NCBI GenBank assembly: GCA_963742345.1
Contig: CAVULO010000012.1
Location: 124,001 to 188,000 of the forward strand
DNA length: 64,000 bases
DNA from: Pseudolabrys sp963742345
GTDB lineage: Bacteria; Pseudomonadota; Alphaproteobacteria; Rhizobiales; Xanthobacteraceae
Direction of reading: 5' to 3'
In this document: one piece after another, positions 43,824 through 52,903 of the stretch
Numbering within the stretch: the first letter of the stretch is position 1
Layout of the letters: every line of letters starts with the position of its first letter
The notes under the pieces: model-generated
Databases searched by the model: none
Seen by the model: only the letters and a program-made list of their open reading frames with translations
Told to the model about the DNA's origin: nothing
Made by a program: the position numbers and the translations under genes

Positions 43824-44519
43824 GTGGAACGTGTCGATTTCGACCAATATGCCGGGCAATACGAGGCCATTCTCGCGGCGCAGACGAATTTCTTCGACGG
43901 CGACAGCAACTATTTCGCCCGTTACAAAATCGAGCTCGCACAGCAACTGGTTGGCCAGGTCGATACTGTCCTCGATTTCGGTTGCGGCATCGGCCGCAGC
44001 ATGCCGCACCTGCGGGAGATTTTTCCGGGGGCCGACATTGTCGGCTGCGACCCTTCTGCCGAAAGTCTCGCGATCGCACGCGACCAAAATCCGACCTGTC
44101 GCTTCGTGTCGATGGAAGAGCTCAGTCCCGATTCAAAATTCGATCTGGTGATTGCTTCCTGCGTCTTTCATCATGTCCCGCCGCAGGATCGGCAGATAGC
44201 GATCCGCTATTGCTACCGGCGCCTGAAGGAAGGTGGACATTTCATCATCTTCGAGCACAATCCGATCAATCCGGTCACGCGTCATCTGGTCAAAAATTGT
44301 CCGTTCGACTCAGATGCTGTGCTGCTGAGCATGCGCGAGACAATCGCTCGCATGCGTAATGAGCATCTCAACATCGACGAATTGAGCTATTGCCTGTTTT
44401 TCCCGCAGCCGCTTGCGGCGCTTCGCCCGTTTGAGAAATATCTTCGCTGGCTTCCGATGGGAGGGCAGTACTTCGTCTGCGCAAGCAGCCCAAAACCAGA
44501 TCAGACCCGCGCCGCTTAA
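43824..44519 (+). CDS. Class I SAM-dependent methyltransferase
   Basis: 231 residues. SAM-binding motif VDTVLDFGCGIGRSMPHLRE (near residue 50), acidic motif ADIVGCDPSAESLAIA, and the post-II segment FDLVIASCVFHHVPP and LKEGGHFIIFEHNPINP are those of ubiquinone/menaquinone-type class I methyltransferases. The C-terminal part is less conserved. Start GTG 43824 has AGGAGG seven bases upstream. It stands alone between rpsU and a convergent hydrolase gene; substrate unknown. Confidence 0.82.
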   Translation: MERVDFDQYAGQYEAILAAQTNFFDGDSNYFARYKIELAQQLVGQVDTVLDFGCGIGRSMPHLREIFPGADIVGCDPSAESLAIARDQNPTCRFVSMEELSPDSKFDLVIASCVFHHVPPQDRQIAIRYCYRRLKEGGHFIIFEHNPINPVTRHLVKNCPFDSDAVLLSMRETIARMRNEHLNIDELSYCLFFPQPLAALRPFEKYLRWLPMGGQYFVCASSPKPDQTRAA

Positions 44520-44531
44520 GCCCACGCTTAG

Positions 44532-45329
44532 CTAACGCTTCGCGAGAAATTCCTTTACCGCCGCCGCGGCGCCATGGTCGTCAAGATCGACATGTCCGCC
44601 TAGCGGGAAGCGCACCATTCGTTTCGGCTCGTTTGCAAGCGAAAAAAGCTTTTCACCGAACGCTATCGGCACGACACGATCGCGCTCACCATGCAGCACC
44701 AGCACCGGCGCTTTCACATGGGCAATGCGCTCATCCGAGTGGAAGGCATCCTTGATGAACAAGCGAACCGGCACGAACGGATAGGCGGCCGCTCCGACGT
44801 CGGCAATAGATGTAAAAGGCGCGTCGAGAATAAGCCCGCCGATCTCGCGTCCGGCGGCGAGAGCAATAGCAACCCCGGTTCCGAGCGACTCGCCCCATAA
44901 CACGATCCGTTCCACCGGATAGCGGGCGGTAGCAAAATCGTAAGCCGCCGCGGCGTCACTGATCAGCCCGGCTTCGCTTGGCGTACCGGTCGAGCCGCCA
45001 TAGCCACGATAGGAGAGCGCCACGAGGCCGGTGCCATCAGCGATCAACCATTTGAAGCGCTCTGCGCGTAGATCAAGCGCACCGGCATTGCCCTGAAAAT
45101 AGATCACCACCGGCTCTGTCCCCTGCGGAGGCACGTGCCAGGCGATCAGCTTTTCACCGTCGGTGCTGGTGAGAGTCATTTCCTCGGCTTGCGCCAGGCC
45201 GGTTGCAGCCGGCGGCGTACGAGCGGAATCGGGAAAATACATCAGCGCGCGCTGGAACATATACATCAATGCCAGCAATCCGCCGTAGGCAAGTGCAGCG
45301 ATCAAAAGGAGCCATTTCAGAGTGCTCAT
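44532..45329 (-). CDS. Membrane-anchored alpha/beta hydrolase
   Basis: 265 residues. An N-terminal membrane helix (LKWLLLIAALAYGGLLALMYMF) anchors a serine hydrolase with oxyanion strand VVIYFQGNAGALDLR, nucleophile elbow LWGESLGTGVA, acid LVLHGERDRVVP and catalytic His in LGGHVDLDDHG. This is the BEM46/ABHD13/YfhR-type family of uncertain physiological substrate. Start ATG 45329 was preferred to an upstream frame that lacks family character. It converges on the methyltransferase and is divergent from the AhpD-like gene. Confidence 0.88.
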   Translation of the reverse strand: MSTLKWLLLIAALAYGGLLALMYMFQRALMYFPDSARTPPAATGLAQAEEMTLTSTDGEKLIAWHVPPQGTEPVVIYFQGNAGALDLRAERFKWLIADGTGLVALSYRGYGGSTGTPSEAGLISDAAAAYDFATARYPVERIVLWGESLGTGVAIALAAGREIGGLILDAPFTSIADVGAAAYPFVPVRLFIKDAFHSDERIAHVKAPVLVLHGERDRVVPIAFGEKLFSLANEPKRMVRFPLGGHVDLDDHGAAAAVKEFLAKR

Positions 45330-45418
45330 GCTTTTCTCATAACACGGGAGTTTGCTGTTCGGGTTGCCGCCGCCACCCGATCCTCCTAGCCTTACGAAAA
45401 CCGCCCGGGAGGCCCACC

Positions 45419-46003
45419 ATGCCGCGTCTGCGCTACATCGAAGAAAATGAAAAGACACCCCATACTCGCGAATTGATCGAATCCGCTAAGCGCACCGGCG
45501 CGCCAGATCCACGCGTCGTCAGCATCATGACGCGCAGCCAGGTCGGCACAGGCTGGGTCGAATACTGGAATAAAGTGCTTTACCAGGGGGTACTTCCGCA
45601 CAAGCTCAAGGAAATGTGCAGGATCAAGATTTCCGTTGCGCACCAGTGCGGTTATTGCTCGACCGTGCGCTCCAACGTCGCAAAGACCGAAGGGTTGACC
45701 GAGGAGATGATCAACGACCTGTTCACCTATGAGAATAGCAAGCATTTTACGCCGCGCGAAAAGGCTGCGCTGCGTTACGCTGATTTGTTCAAGCAGGGCG
45801 AGCACGCCATCGACAAGGATGAAGTTTACCAGGACCTATCTAAACATTTCAGCGACGAAGAGATTATTGAGCTTGGTTTGTTGTGCGCCCAGACCGACGG
45901 CGTCGGCAAGCTCGTGAAGTCGCTCAATGTTCTCAGCTGGGAAGAAGCCTGCGAGCTCAATCCCATGCTGGCGCATGGAGCGGTGCACGAGGCGGCCGAG
46001 TGA
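45419..46003 (+). CDS. Carboxymuconolactone decarboxylase-family (AhpD-like) protein
   Basis: 194 residues. The helical AhpD-type core carries the redox CxxC motif in AHQCGYCSTVRSNVAK (C-G-Y-C) and the family segments LKEMCRIKISVA and FTPREKAALRYADLF. Members include AhpD-type peroxidase adaptors and decarboxylases; an antioxidant or carboxylate role is equally possible. Start ATG 45419 has GGGAGG upstream. Together with the 46056 methyltransferase and 46890 acetyltransferase genes it forms a plus-strand run. Confidence 0.82.
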   Translation: MPRLRYIEENEKTPHTRELIESAKRTGAPDPRVVSIMTRSQVGTGWVEYWNKVLYQGVLPHKLKEMCRIKISVAHQCGYCSTVRSNVAKTEGLTEEMINDLFTYENSKHFTPREKAALRYADLFKQGEHAIDKDEVYQDLSKHFSDEEIIELGLLCAQTDGVGKLVKSLNVLSWEEACELNPMLAHGAVHEAAE

Positions 46004-46055
46004 GCGTGATTTTTTCACCGCATCTCGCGCATGACGGTGCGAGCGACGCCGGCTG

Positions 46056-46877
46056 ATGATCCGCGTCCCGCGCATCGCCGGCACAGCCGCATTCCTGGCC
46101 GCATGGTTGATGCCGTGGCGTCCGGCCTTCGGGGTCCGCGCGGCCGGCTCGCGTTTGAAATTTTTCGTGCACTACCGCGACTTGATCGGACGCCATATCG
46201 CCAAATACGGCACGCACGAACCGATCCCCAGCCGCTGGCTCGAAAAATATCTCAGCGGCGCGCGACCGGGAATTTTCATCGACGTAGGCGCCAATCTGGG
46301 GTGGCATGCCGTACATGCCGCACAGCATCCTTCGGTCGAGACCGTGGTGGCGTTCGAACCCGATCCGTTCAATGCCTGGTTGCTTGAGCGCAATCTAACC
46401 GCGAACGGTATCGAAAATGCCATTGTCAGCAATGCAGCCGTCGGCGCCCGATCCGGCAACACCCGCCTGCACCGCTACAAGTCTTCCAATTACGGCCGTC
46501 ACTCGTTGCTGACCGACTACGGCTACGGCTCACGTATGGTGCCGATCGTCGACCTCGACAATGCCCTCCACCAACTGGGCCTCGCCGACCGGCCGGTGAG
46601 CGTCCTCAAGATCGATGTCGAGGGGTACGAGCCGGCCGTCATTGCCGGGGCGGTGAAAACACTTGAACGCACCAATGCGGTGATCCTGGAATATTCTCCA
46701 GATCTCAGCAGCGCCGGCGGGTTAGCAGGTCATGACATGCTCGACCAGCTTTTCAATGCGGGGTTCCAGCCGTATGCGCTCGACGAACAAGGAAGCGCGG
46801 TCCCAATTTCCGCCGGAGAGTTGCGGTCCTTCAACGGCCAGATGGACCTGGTCATGATCAAAACGGCCGCTCCCTGA
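46056..46877 (+). CDS. FkbM-family methyltransferase
   Basis: 273 residues with FkbM landmarks: GIFIDVGANLGWHAVHAAQ (SAM loop), VVAFEPDPFNAWLLERNL, and the late VSVLKIDVEGYEPAVIAGA. A basic, hydrophobic N-terminus (about 8-25) might associate with the membrane. FkbM proteins methylate hydroxyls on polyketides, glycans or lipids. It lies 12 bases before a GNAT gene. A second FkbM gene is at 57882. Confidence 0.88.
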   Translation: MIRVPRIAGTAAFLAAWLMPWRPAFGVRAAGSRLKFFVHYRDLIGRHIAKYGTHEPIPSRWLEKYLSGARPGIFIDVGANLGWHAVHAAQHPSVETVVAFEPDPFNAWLLERNLTANGIENAIVSNAAVGARSGNTRLHRYKSSNYGRHSLLTDYGYGSRMVPIVDLDNALHQLGLADRPVSVLKIDVEGYEPAVIAGAVKTLERTNAVILEYSPDLSSAGGLAGHDMLDQLFNAGFQPYALDEQGSAVPISAGELRSFNGQMDLVMIKTAAP

Positions 46878-46889
46878 CGGCCTTGCGTA

Positions 46890-47372
46890 ATGCTGATCCG
46901 CCCCTCCGAGGCCCGCGACGACGACGCCATCTGGCGCATTTTGGAACCGACTTTCCGCGCCGGTGAGACCTACCCGATTCCACGTGACATCTCGCGGTCC
47001 GATGCGCTCGCCTACTGGTGCTCACCCGGCCACGCCGTATTCGTGGCCGATGACGCCCGTAAGATTGTCGGGACCTATTACTTGCGCGCCAACAACCGCG
47101 GCGGCGGAGCCCATGTGGCCAATTGCGGTTACATCGTCGCGCCGGAGGCGTTTGGGCGCGGCATTGCGCGAGCTATGTGCACGCATTCGCTGGAGCAGGC
47201 GCGCGAGCGAAACTTCACAGCCATGCAGTTCAATTTCGTAATCGCGTCGAACGATCGCGCGGTGCGACTATGGCAGAGCCTCGGGTTCGCCATCGCCGGG
47301 CGGCTGCCTGGGGCTTTCCGGCACCCGCGGGTGGGCACCGTCGACGCCTATGTGATGGTACGAAGTCTTTGA
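46890..47372 (+). CDS. GNAT-family N-acetyltransferase
   Basis: 160 residues. The acetyl-CoA site motif is visible as VAPEAFGRGIARAMCTHSLEQA (Q/RxxGxG/A type), followed by AMQFNFVIASNDRAVRLWQSLGFAIAGRLP, the usual GNAT motif B. The start matches IRPSEARDDDAIWRIL. It follows the FkbM gene by 12 bases and may be cotranscribed. Substrate unknown. Confidence 0.88.
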   Translation: MLIRPSEARDDDAIWRILEPTFRAGETYPIPRDISRSDALAYWCSPGHAVFVADDARKIVGTYYLRANNRGGGAHVANCGYIVAPEAFGRGIARAMCTHSLEQARERNFTAMQFNFVIASNDRAVRLWQSLGFAIAGRLPGAFRHPRVGTVDAYVMVRSL

Positions 47373-47513
47373 TCGCACTCAAATTCCTGCCACCGGATGC
47401 GGCTGTGCAGAGTCTATTTAGGCTACGCCACCAAACGGCTGAAAATTTGCCTCGAAGCACGCAACCTTTTGACCAGAGGCGAGTTTCCGCTATGGGTCGA
47501 TAGATTGCCCAGT

Positions 47514-48665
47514 ATGAAGCAATCAGACCTTGTATTGCGTTGCGGGGCCCCTGCGGAAATGGACCAGGCGATCGGATTTCTGGAAAGCGAATTTGACCGG
47601 GCTGTCGCGGGGTTCGGCGAGGCGGCGCCCGGAGACAACGTCGTTACGATCGAAAGTGCACGTTCGCAGGCGACGTTGCGGGAACGCGAACGCCGGTTCC
47701 GCGAGCTGCTCGATGCGCTGCCCGCGGCGGTCTACACCACCGATGCCGCCGGGCGGATCACCTACTACAACGACGCCGCCGCAGTTTTGTGGGGCCATCG
47801 GCCTCGGCTCGGCTCAAGCGAATGGTGCGGTTCCTGGAAGCTGTTCTGGCCGGACGGCACCCCGTTGCCGCACGACCAATGCCCGATGGCGGTGGCACTC
47901 AAGGAAGATCGCGCGGTACGCGGCATGGAGGCTGCGGCTGAACGGCCGGACGGAACGCGCGTGCCGTTTATCCCCTATCCGACCCCAATTCATGACGAGG
48001 CGGGTAAGCTGATCGGGGCTGTGAACATGCTGGTGGACATCACCGATCGTAAGCACGCCGAGGAACAGCAGGCCCTCCTGATCCGGGAACTGCATCATCG
48101 CGTCAAGAATACGCTCGCCACAGTGCAGGCGATCATGGGCTCGACCGCACGTGCGGTCGATAACATCGAGGATTTCAAGACAGCGCTGTTCGGCCGTATA
48201 CAATCGCTTTCCAAGACGCATCTGCTTCTTGCCGACGATCAGCGCGCGGTCAACTTCGGCGACATTTTGCGGAGCGAACTCGATGCCTTCGATGACGGCA
48301 GCAACGCGCGCATCGTGCTAAGCGGACCGGAAGTTCCTCTGTCTTCGCAGCTCGCTGTATCACTCGGCATGGCGATCCACGAGCTCACCACCAATGCGGC
48401 GAAATATGGCGCGCTGTCGGTTTTTGGAGGCAAAGTCGAAGTGACGTGGAGTGTGACGATCGACGCCACCCGCCGGACGCTTGCCTTCGACTGGGTGGAA
48501 AGCGGCGGACCGCCGGTCGCGCAACCCCTCCGGCAAGGATTCGGCTCACGGCTCCTGGCTTTCGTGCTGCCCGGGCAAATTCAGGCCAAGAGCAAAATCG
48601 ATTACGCACCGGACGGAATTCGCGTGCATTGTGCGCTTCCGCTACCCTCGCAAACGCCGGTCTGA
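47514..48665 (+). CDS. HWE-type sensor histidine kinase with PAS domain
   Basis: 383 residues, no membrane helix. PAS domain at about 60-175 (FRELLDALPAAVYTTDAAGRITYYNDAA, with the PAC end IGAVNMLVDITDRK). HWE-type dimerisation region with the phospho-acceptor His in LLIRELHHRVKNTLATVQAI, and the ATPase region ELTTNAAKYGALSVFGGKVEVTWS with WVESGGPPV. Start ATG 47514 fits; the frame is open from 47397. No response regulator adjoins it, as is common for HWE kinases of the general stress or light response. Confidence 0.88.
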   Translation: MKQSDLVLRCGAPAEMDQAIGFLESEFDRAVAGFGEAAPGDNVVTIESARSQATLRERERRFRELLDALPAAVYTTDAAGRITYYNDAAAVLWGHRPRLGSSEWCGSWKLFWPDGTPLPHDQCPMAVALKEDRAVRGMEAAAERPDGTRVPFIPYPTPIHDEAGKLIGAVNMLVDITDRKHAEEQQALLIRELHHRVKNTLATVQAIMGSTARAVDNIEDFKTALFGRIQSLSKTHLLLADDQRAVNFGDILRSELDAFDDGSNARIVLSGPEVPLSSQLAVSLGMAIHELTTNAAKYGALSVFGGKVEVTWSVTIDATRRTLAFDWVESGGPPVAQPLRQGFGSRLLAFVLPGQIQAKSKIDYAPDGIRVHCALPLPSQTPV

Positions 48666-48834
48666 CCGCAGGCGCGGCTCGCGCGCGCATTTGTGATCAA
48701 CCGTCGTAGTCCGGGCGCGCTATACTGTTTGCGGATGGCTCATGACGTGATGCGATCAAGAGCCGGTAAATCAGGTTCCGATTCCGTCTCAAGGCGCCAC
48801 GCCGTCCGGGCCACGAGCCGCGGGAGGTGACGTC

Positions 48835-49754
48835 ATGGCATATTCAAATATCCTGATTGGCGCCGGGACACGACCCGCGCAACCTGCGATCCGAAAAATC
48901 AGCGTGGCTGACTTGCGCGATGCCTTGGCCAAGGGCATCGACGATTTTTATGCGATGCCGACGCATGCCATGTTCCTTTGCATTGTCTACCCTGTCGTCG
49001 GCTTCGTATTGGCGCGGCTCGCGTTCGGCTATTCGGTACTCCCGCTGCTCTATCCACTGGCGAGCGGGTTTGCCCTGGTTGGGCCGGTCGCCGCGCTCGG
49101 CCTTTACGAGTTGAGCCGCCGCAGGGAAGCCGGTCTCGACACGTCCGCAGCGCACGCCTTCGACGTATTTAAATCGTCATCGATTGGCGCCATCGCCGCG
49201 CTGGGATTTCTGCTGCTTGTTATTTTCGGCATTTGGGTGGCGGTCGCGAACGCAATCTATATCGCCACTTTCGGCTATGCATCGCCAACCTCGATCGACG
49301 CGTTCCTTCACGACGTGCTCACGACGCGCGCCGGCTGGATGCTTATTATTGTCGGAAACGGCGTGGGTTTGCTCTTCGCCACTTCTGGTGCTCACGATCA
49401 GCGCGGTGTCATTCCCGTTGCTGCTCGATCGCGACGTCGGTGCCGCTGTCGCCTTGCTGACGTCGATTCGCGCGGTCGTTCGCAATCCCTTGACCATGGC
49501 GGTGTGGGGCCTGATCGTCGGCGCCCTGTTGGTCGTCGGCTCGATTGCCATTTTTTATTGGGCTGACGATAGTGATGCCGGTGCTCGGCCACGCCACCTG
49601 GCATCTCTACCGCAAGGTCGTCGAACCGCAGGGAAGCCCGCCGCCAACGCTCCCGCCGCAGAGAGAAAGAGCGCCGCTCTGCGGCCGATTTCCCGGCCGT
49701 CCTGTTTCCCTGGGCAAGAAGATAGCGGAACGCGGCGCGCCGGAGCTGCGGTAG
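48835..49754 (+). CDS. DUF2189 multi-pass membrane protein (two frameshifts)
   Basis: About 306 residues when repaired. It opens MAYSNILIGAGTRPAQPAIR, then VADLRDALAKGIDDFYAMPTHAMFLCIVYPVVGFVLAR. Several helices follow (LLYPLASGFALVGPVAALGL, IAALGFLLLVIFGIWVAVANAI, SVGAxALLTSIRAVVRNPLTMAVWGLIVGALLVVGSIAIF) and it closes FIGLTIVMPVLGHATWHLYRKVV, which is the DUF2189 layout. The frame shifts near 49380 and again in a T run near 49555 (six T where five restore the frame). RBS GGGAGG precedes ATG 48835. Function unknown. Confidence 0.75.
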
Positions 49755-49757
49755 GCG

Positions 49758-50973
49758 TCAAGCCACCGCAGGCGTAGCGGCGAGCCAGCATCGCCCGCTC
49801 GAATTTGCGAGGCGCCATCGGCTTGGCAAACATGTGGCCTTGCAGCAGGTCGAAGCCGAGATCGCGAACGACGAGAAAATCCGACTGCGTCTCCACGCCT
49901 TCGGCCACCGACCTGGCGCCGGTGTCGCGCGCGATCGCTACAATTTCAGCACAATGCGCCTGCTTGATCCGATCGTCGGCGCAACCGCGAATGAATTTGC
50001 GATCGACCTTCATCTCGACGACCGGCAGTTCACGGCGGCCGGCGAGCGATGCGCCTTGCGCATCAATGTCGTTGATGGCAATCCCGATATTTCGCGACGC
50101 GAGTTGACCGGCAATGCGCCGCACGAGTGCGAGATCGTTGACCAGATCGACGCAATCAACCGCGATCAAAAAGCCATTCTGCCGGACTTTTTCCGGAAGA
50201 TGCTCCATCATCCGGTCGATGAATTGCATATCTTCCAGCGCCAGCAACGGCAGCGGTATGGAGATTTGAACCTGATGATTGGCGGCCGCGAATTGCATGG
50301 AATCCGCAAGCGCCCGCGCAATAACAAACTGCGACAGCCCATGAAGATAGGGATCGTTGGCAGCCGGTATGAAATAGGCCGGCGGCACGACGCCCCAGGT
50401 GGGATGACGAACGCGAACGAGCGCCTCGGCGCCGCCCGGCACCAGCGACTTTGGATCGATCTTGGACTGGTACCACAGTTCCAGCCAGCCGTTGCACAGC
50501 GCCTCATCGACATCGATCGGTAGCGGTGGTGCCGGCCGGACCGGCAAGAAACCGTGCAAGATTTGTATCGAGGTCGCGCTTGCGAAACGGCGTTCCCAGC
50601 GGAGGCAGCATTGCCAGCCCTGCCTGCTCGCCGAATTCATGGCTGCGGATGAGAGCCGCCGAGCTGCGGCCGCCGAATAGCATGACCGCACCACCGTAGT
50701 TTTGCGCCTGCAGCGTTCGTAGAAGCGACCGCACTTCGAGCCCAGCCGCCGAGCGGTCCGAGCACAATCAGATCCGGCCGGAAGTCACGCAGCGACTGCC
50801 CTGATATCGACCGTGTCGGCCTCGCGCGCGATGAAGCCGAGCTCGTCGAGCATGTCGGCCAAAAACATCCGCACATGAGTCTTGTTCTCGACGACGCAGG
50901 CACGCGGCGGAATTGGCCTGCGCCCGAATTGAACAATCTCGCCCCGACGTTCGTCGTTGTTGTCGTCGATCAT
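49758..50973 (-). pseudogene. EAL-domain protein with REC-like N-terminus, several indels, degenerate EAL motifs
   Basis: Reconstructed protein of about 400 residues. N-terminal REC-like part: RACVVENKTHVRMFLADMLDELGFI and LRDFRPDLIVLGPLGG. C-terminal EAL domain: LELWYQSKIDPKSLVPGGAEALVRVRHPTWG, GARSVAEGVETQSDFLVVRDLGFDLLQGHMF. At least four indels fall near 50812, 50745, 50520 and 49771; the last restores a normal AAVA end in place of ACGGLTP.... The metal ligands are altered: IPLP for the Asn-bearing NIS box and INDIDAQG for the DDFGTG loop. It may bind rather than hydrolyse cyclic di-GMP. Confidence 0.68.
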
Positions 50974-51165
50974 GGTCCCGTCCCTCCCCGAAATCTGCCG
51001 TTGCGGCAATTTCCAGAGCCGCATAAAACATTTATTGCACGACGGTCGTCTACACCTCGCGACGCACAATCCTCAGACGAGCTCCTTCCGCGGTTAACGA
51101 GACGATTGCGTGACTTTTCAAATTTGAATTAGTTTGAAGAATTCAGTGCGGCAGCGAGCGTTCGC

Positions 51166-52561
51166 TCACATCGCCTTTACAATGCTTTCGGTCATTTTCT
51201 TGGCGTCGCCGAGCAGCATCATGGTGTTGTCGCGATAGAACAATGGATTGTCGATTCCAGCATAGCCGGACGCGAGCGAGCGCTTGATGAACATCACGGT
51301 GCCGGCCTTCCACACCTGCAACACCGGCATGCCGTAGATCGGCGAGGATCTTGTCGTCTTCCGCCGCCGGATTGGTGACGTCATTGGCACCGATGACGAA
51401 GGCGACATCGGCTTGCGCGAATTCGGAATTGATGTCCTCAAGCTCGAACACTTCGTCGTAAGGCACGTTGGCTTCGGCAAGCAGCACATTCATATGGCCG
51501 GGCATGCGGCCCGCCACCGGATGAATGGCGTATTTCACTTCAACGCCTTCCTTCTTCAGCTTGTCAGCCATCTCGCGCAGCGCGTGTTGCGCCTGCGCCA
51601 CCGCCATGCCGTAGCCAGGCACGATGATGACCTTCGACGAATTCTTGAGAATGTACGCAGCGTCCTCGGCCGAGCCGAGCTTGACCGGCCGCTGCTCGGC
51701 GCCGGCACCCGGCCCCGCCGTCTCGCCGCCGAAGCCGCCGAGAATGACCGAGATGAAGGAGCGGTTCATGCCCTTGCACATGATGTAGGACAGGATCGCG
51801 CCCGAGGAGCCGACCAGCGCGCCGGTGATAATCAGCGCCGAGTTGCCGAGCGTGAAGCCGATGCCTGCGGCCGCCCATCCCGAATAGGAATTGAGCATCG
51901 AGATGACGACCGGCATATCGGCGCCGCCGATCGGAATGATGATCAGGATGCCAAGCGTGAGCGAGAGCGCGACAATCAGCCAGAAGTCCATAACGCTCTG
52001 CGAAACGAAGAAGCCATAGACGAAGAAGATCAGCGCCGCGGCGAGCGCGAGATTGATGAAGTGGCGGCCGGGCAGCGTGATCGGCTTGCCGCTCATGCGG
52101 CCGGACAGTTTCAGGAACGCGATCACCGAGCCGGTGAAGGTGACGGCGCCGATGGCAACGCCGAGCGACATTTCGATCAAACTGGCGCCGTGAATATGGC
52201 CTTCGTGCCGATATCGAAGGCGGCCGGGGCATAGAAGGCACCGGCCGCGACCAGCACCGCCGCCATGCCGACCAGCGAGTGGAAGGCGGCCACCAGTTCC
52301 GGCATCGACGTCATCGGCACGCGGCGCGCGATCACCGCGCCGACGCCGCCGCCGACGCGCGATACCGCCGATCACCAGCCCCCAGGATAGCCCATCCGTC
52401 GGCGGATGCGCACCGAGCGTGGTCAGCACGGCGATGGTCATGCCGATCATGCCGAACAGATTGCCGCGCTGGCTGGAATCCGGGCTCGACAGGCCGCGCA
52501 GCGCCAGGATGAAAAGGACGCCGGCGACCAGATAGAGCAGCGCGACGAGGTTCGGGCTCAT
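51166..52561 (-). CDS. pntB: NAD(P) transhydrogenase subunit beta (three indels)
   Basis: About 464 residues when repaired. Membrane half and NADP(H)-binding domain III of the proton-translocating transhydrogenase. It opens MSPNLVALLYLVAGVLFILAL, with further helices FINLALAAALIFFVYGFFV, and domain III has KVIIVPGYGMAVAQAQHALREM, YAIHPVAGRMPGHMNVLLAEANV and FVIGANDVTNPAA. From about 52365 to 52195 the frame is displaced by two compensating indels (true reading RRVPMTSMPELVAAFHSLVGMAAVL). Near 51345 a third moves the end away from LYGMPVLQVWKAGTVMFIKRS. Third gene of pntA-pntA2-pntB. Confidence 0.92.
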
Positions 52562-52568
52562 GCTGCTC

Positions 52569-52892
52569 TCATTTCTTTTTCTTCTGGTACATCGCCAGCA
52601 TGCGCTGGGTGACCAGGAAGCCACCGAAGATATTGACGGAAGCAAAGACCAGCGCGACGAAACCGAGCGCGCGGGCCCACAACGGGCCGTTGTCGTTCGC
52701 GACCAGTGCGACACCGACCGCGAGCAGCGCGCCAACGACGATCACCGAGGAGATCGCGTTGGTCACCGACATCAGCGGAGTATGGAGCGCCGGCGTCACC
52801 GACCACACGACGTAGTAGCCGACGAACACCGCCAGCACGAAAATCGAGAGCCGGAACACGAAGGGATCGACCGCGGTTGCCACATGTTCCAT
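52569..52892 (-). CDS. pntA2: NAD(P) transhydrogenase subunit alpha part 2
   Basis: 107 residues with three membrane helices (FVFRLSIFVLAVFVGYYVVW, AISSVIVVGALLAVGVALV and ALGFVALVFASVNIFGGFLV). It supplies the membrane part that is fused to PntA in enterobacteria. The closing LVTQRMLAMYQKKKK is the usual end before PntB. It lies 11 bases after pntA and 7 before pntB on the minus strand. Intact, unlike pntB. Confidence 0.93.
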   Translation of the reverse strand: MEHVATAVDPFVFRLSIFVLAVFVGYYVVWSVTPALHTPLMSVTNAISSVIVVGALLAVGVALVANDNGPLWARALGFVALVFASVNIFGGFLVTQRMLAMYQKKKK

Positions 52893-52903
52893 GTCGGATC
52901 TCC

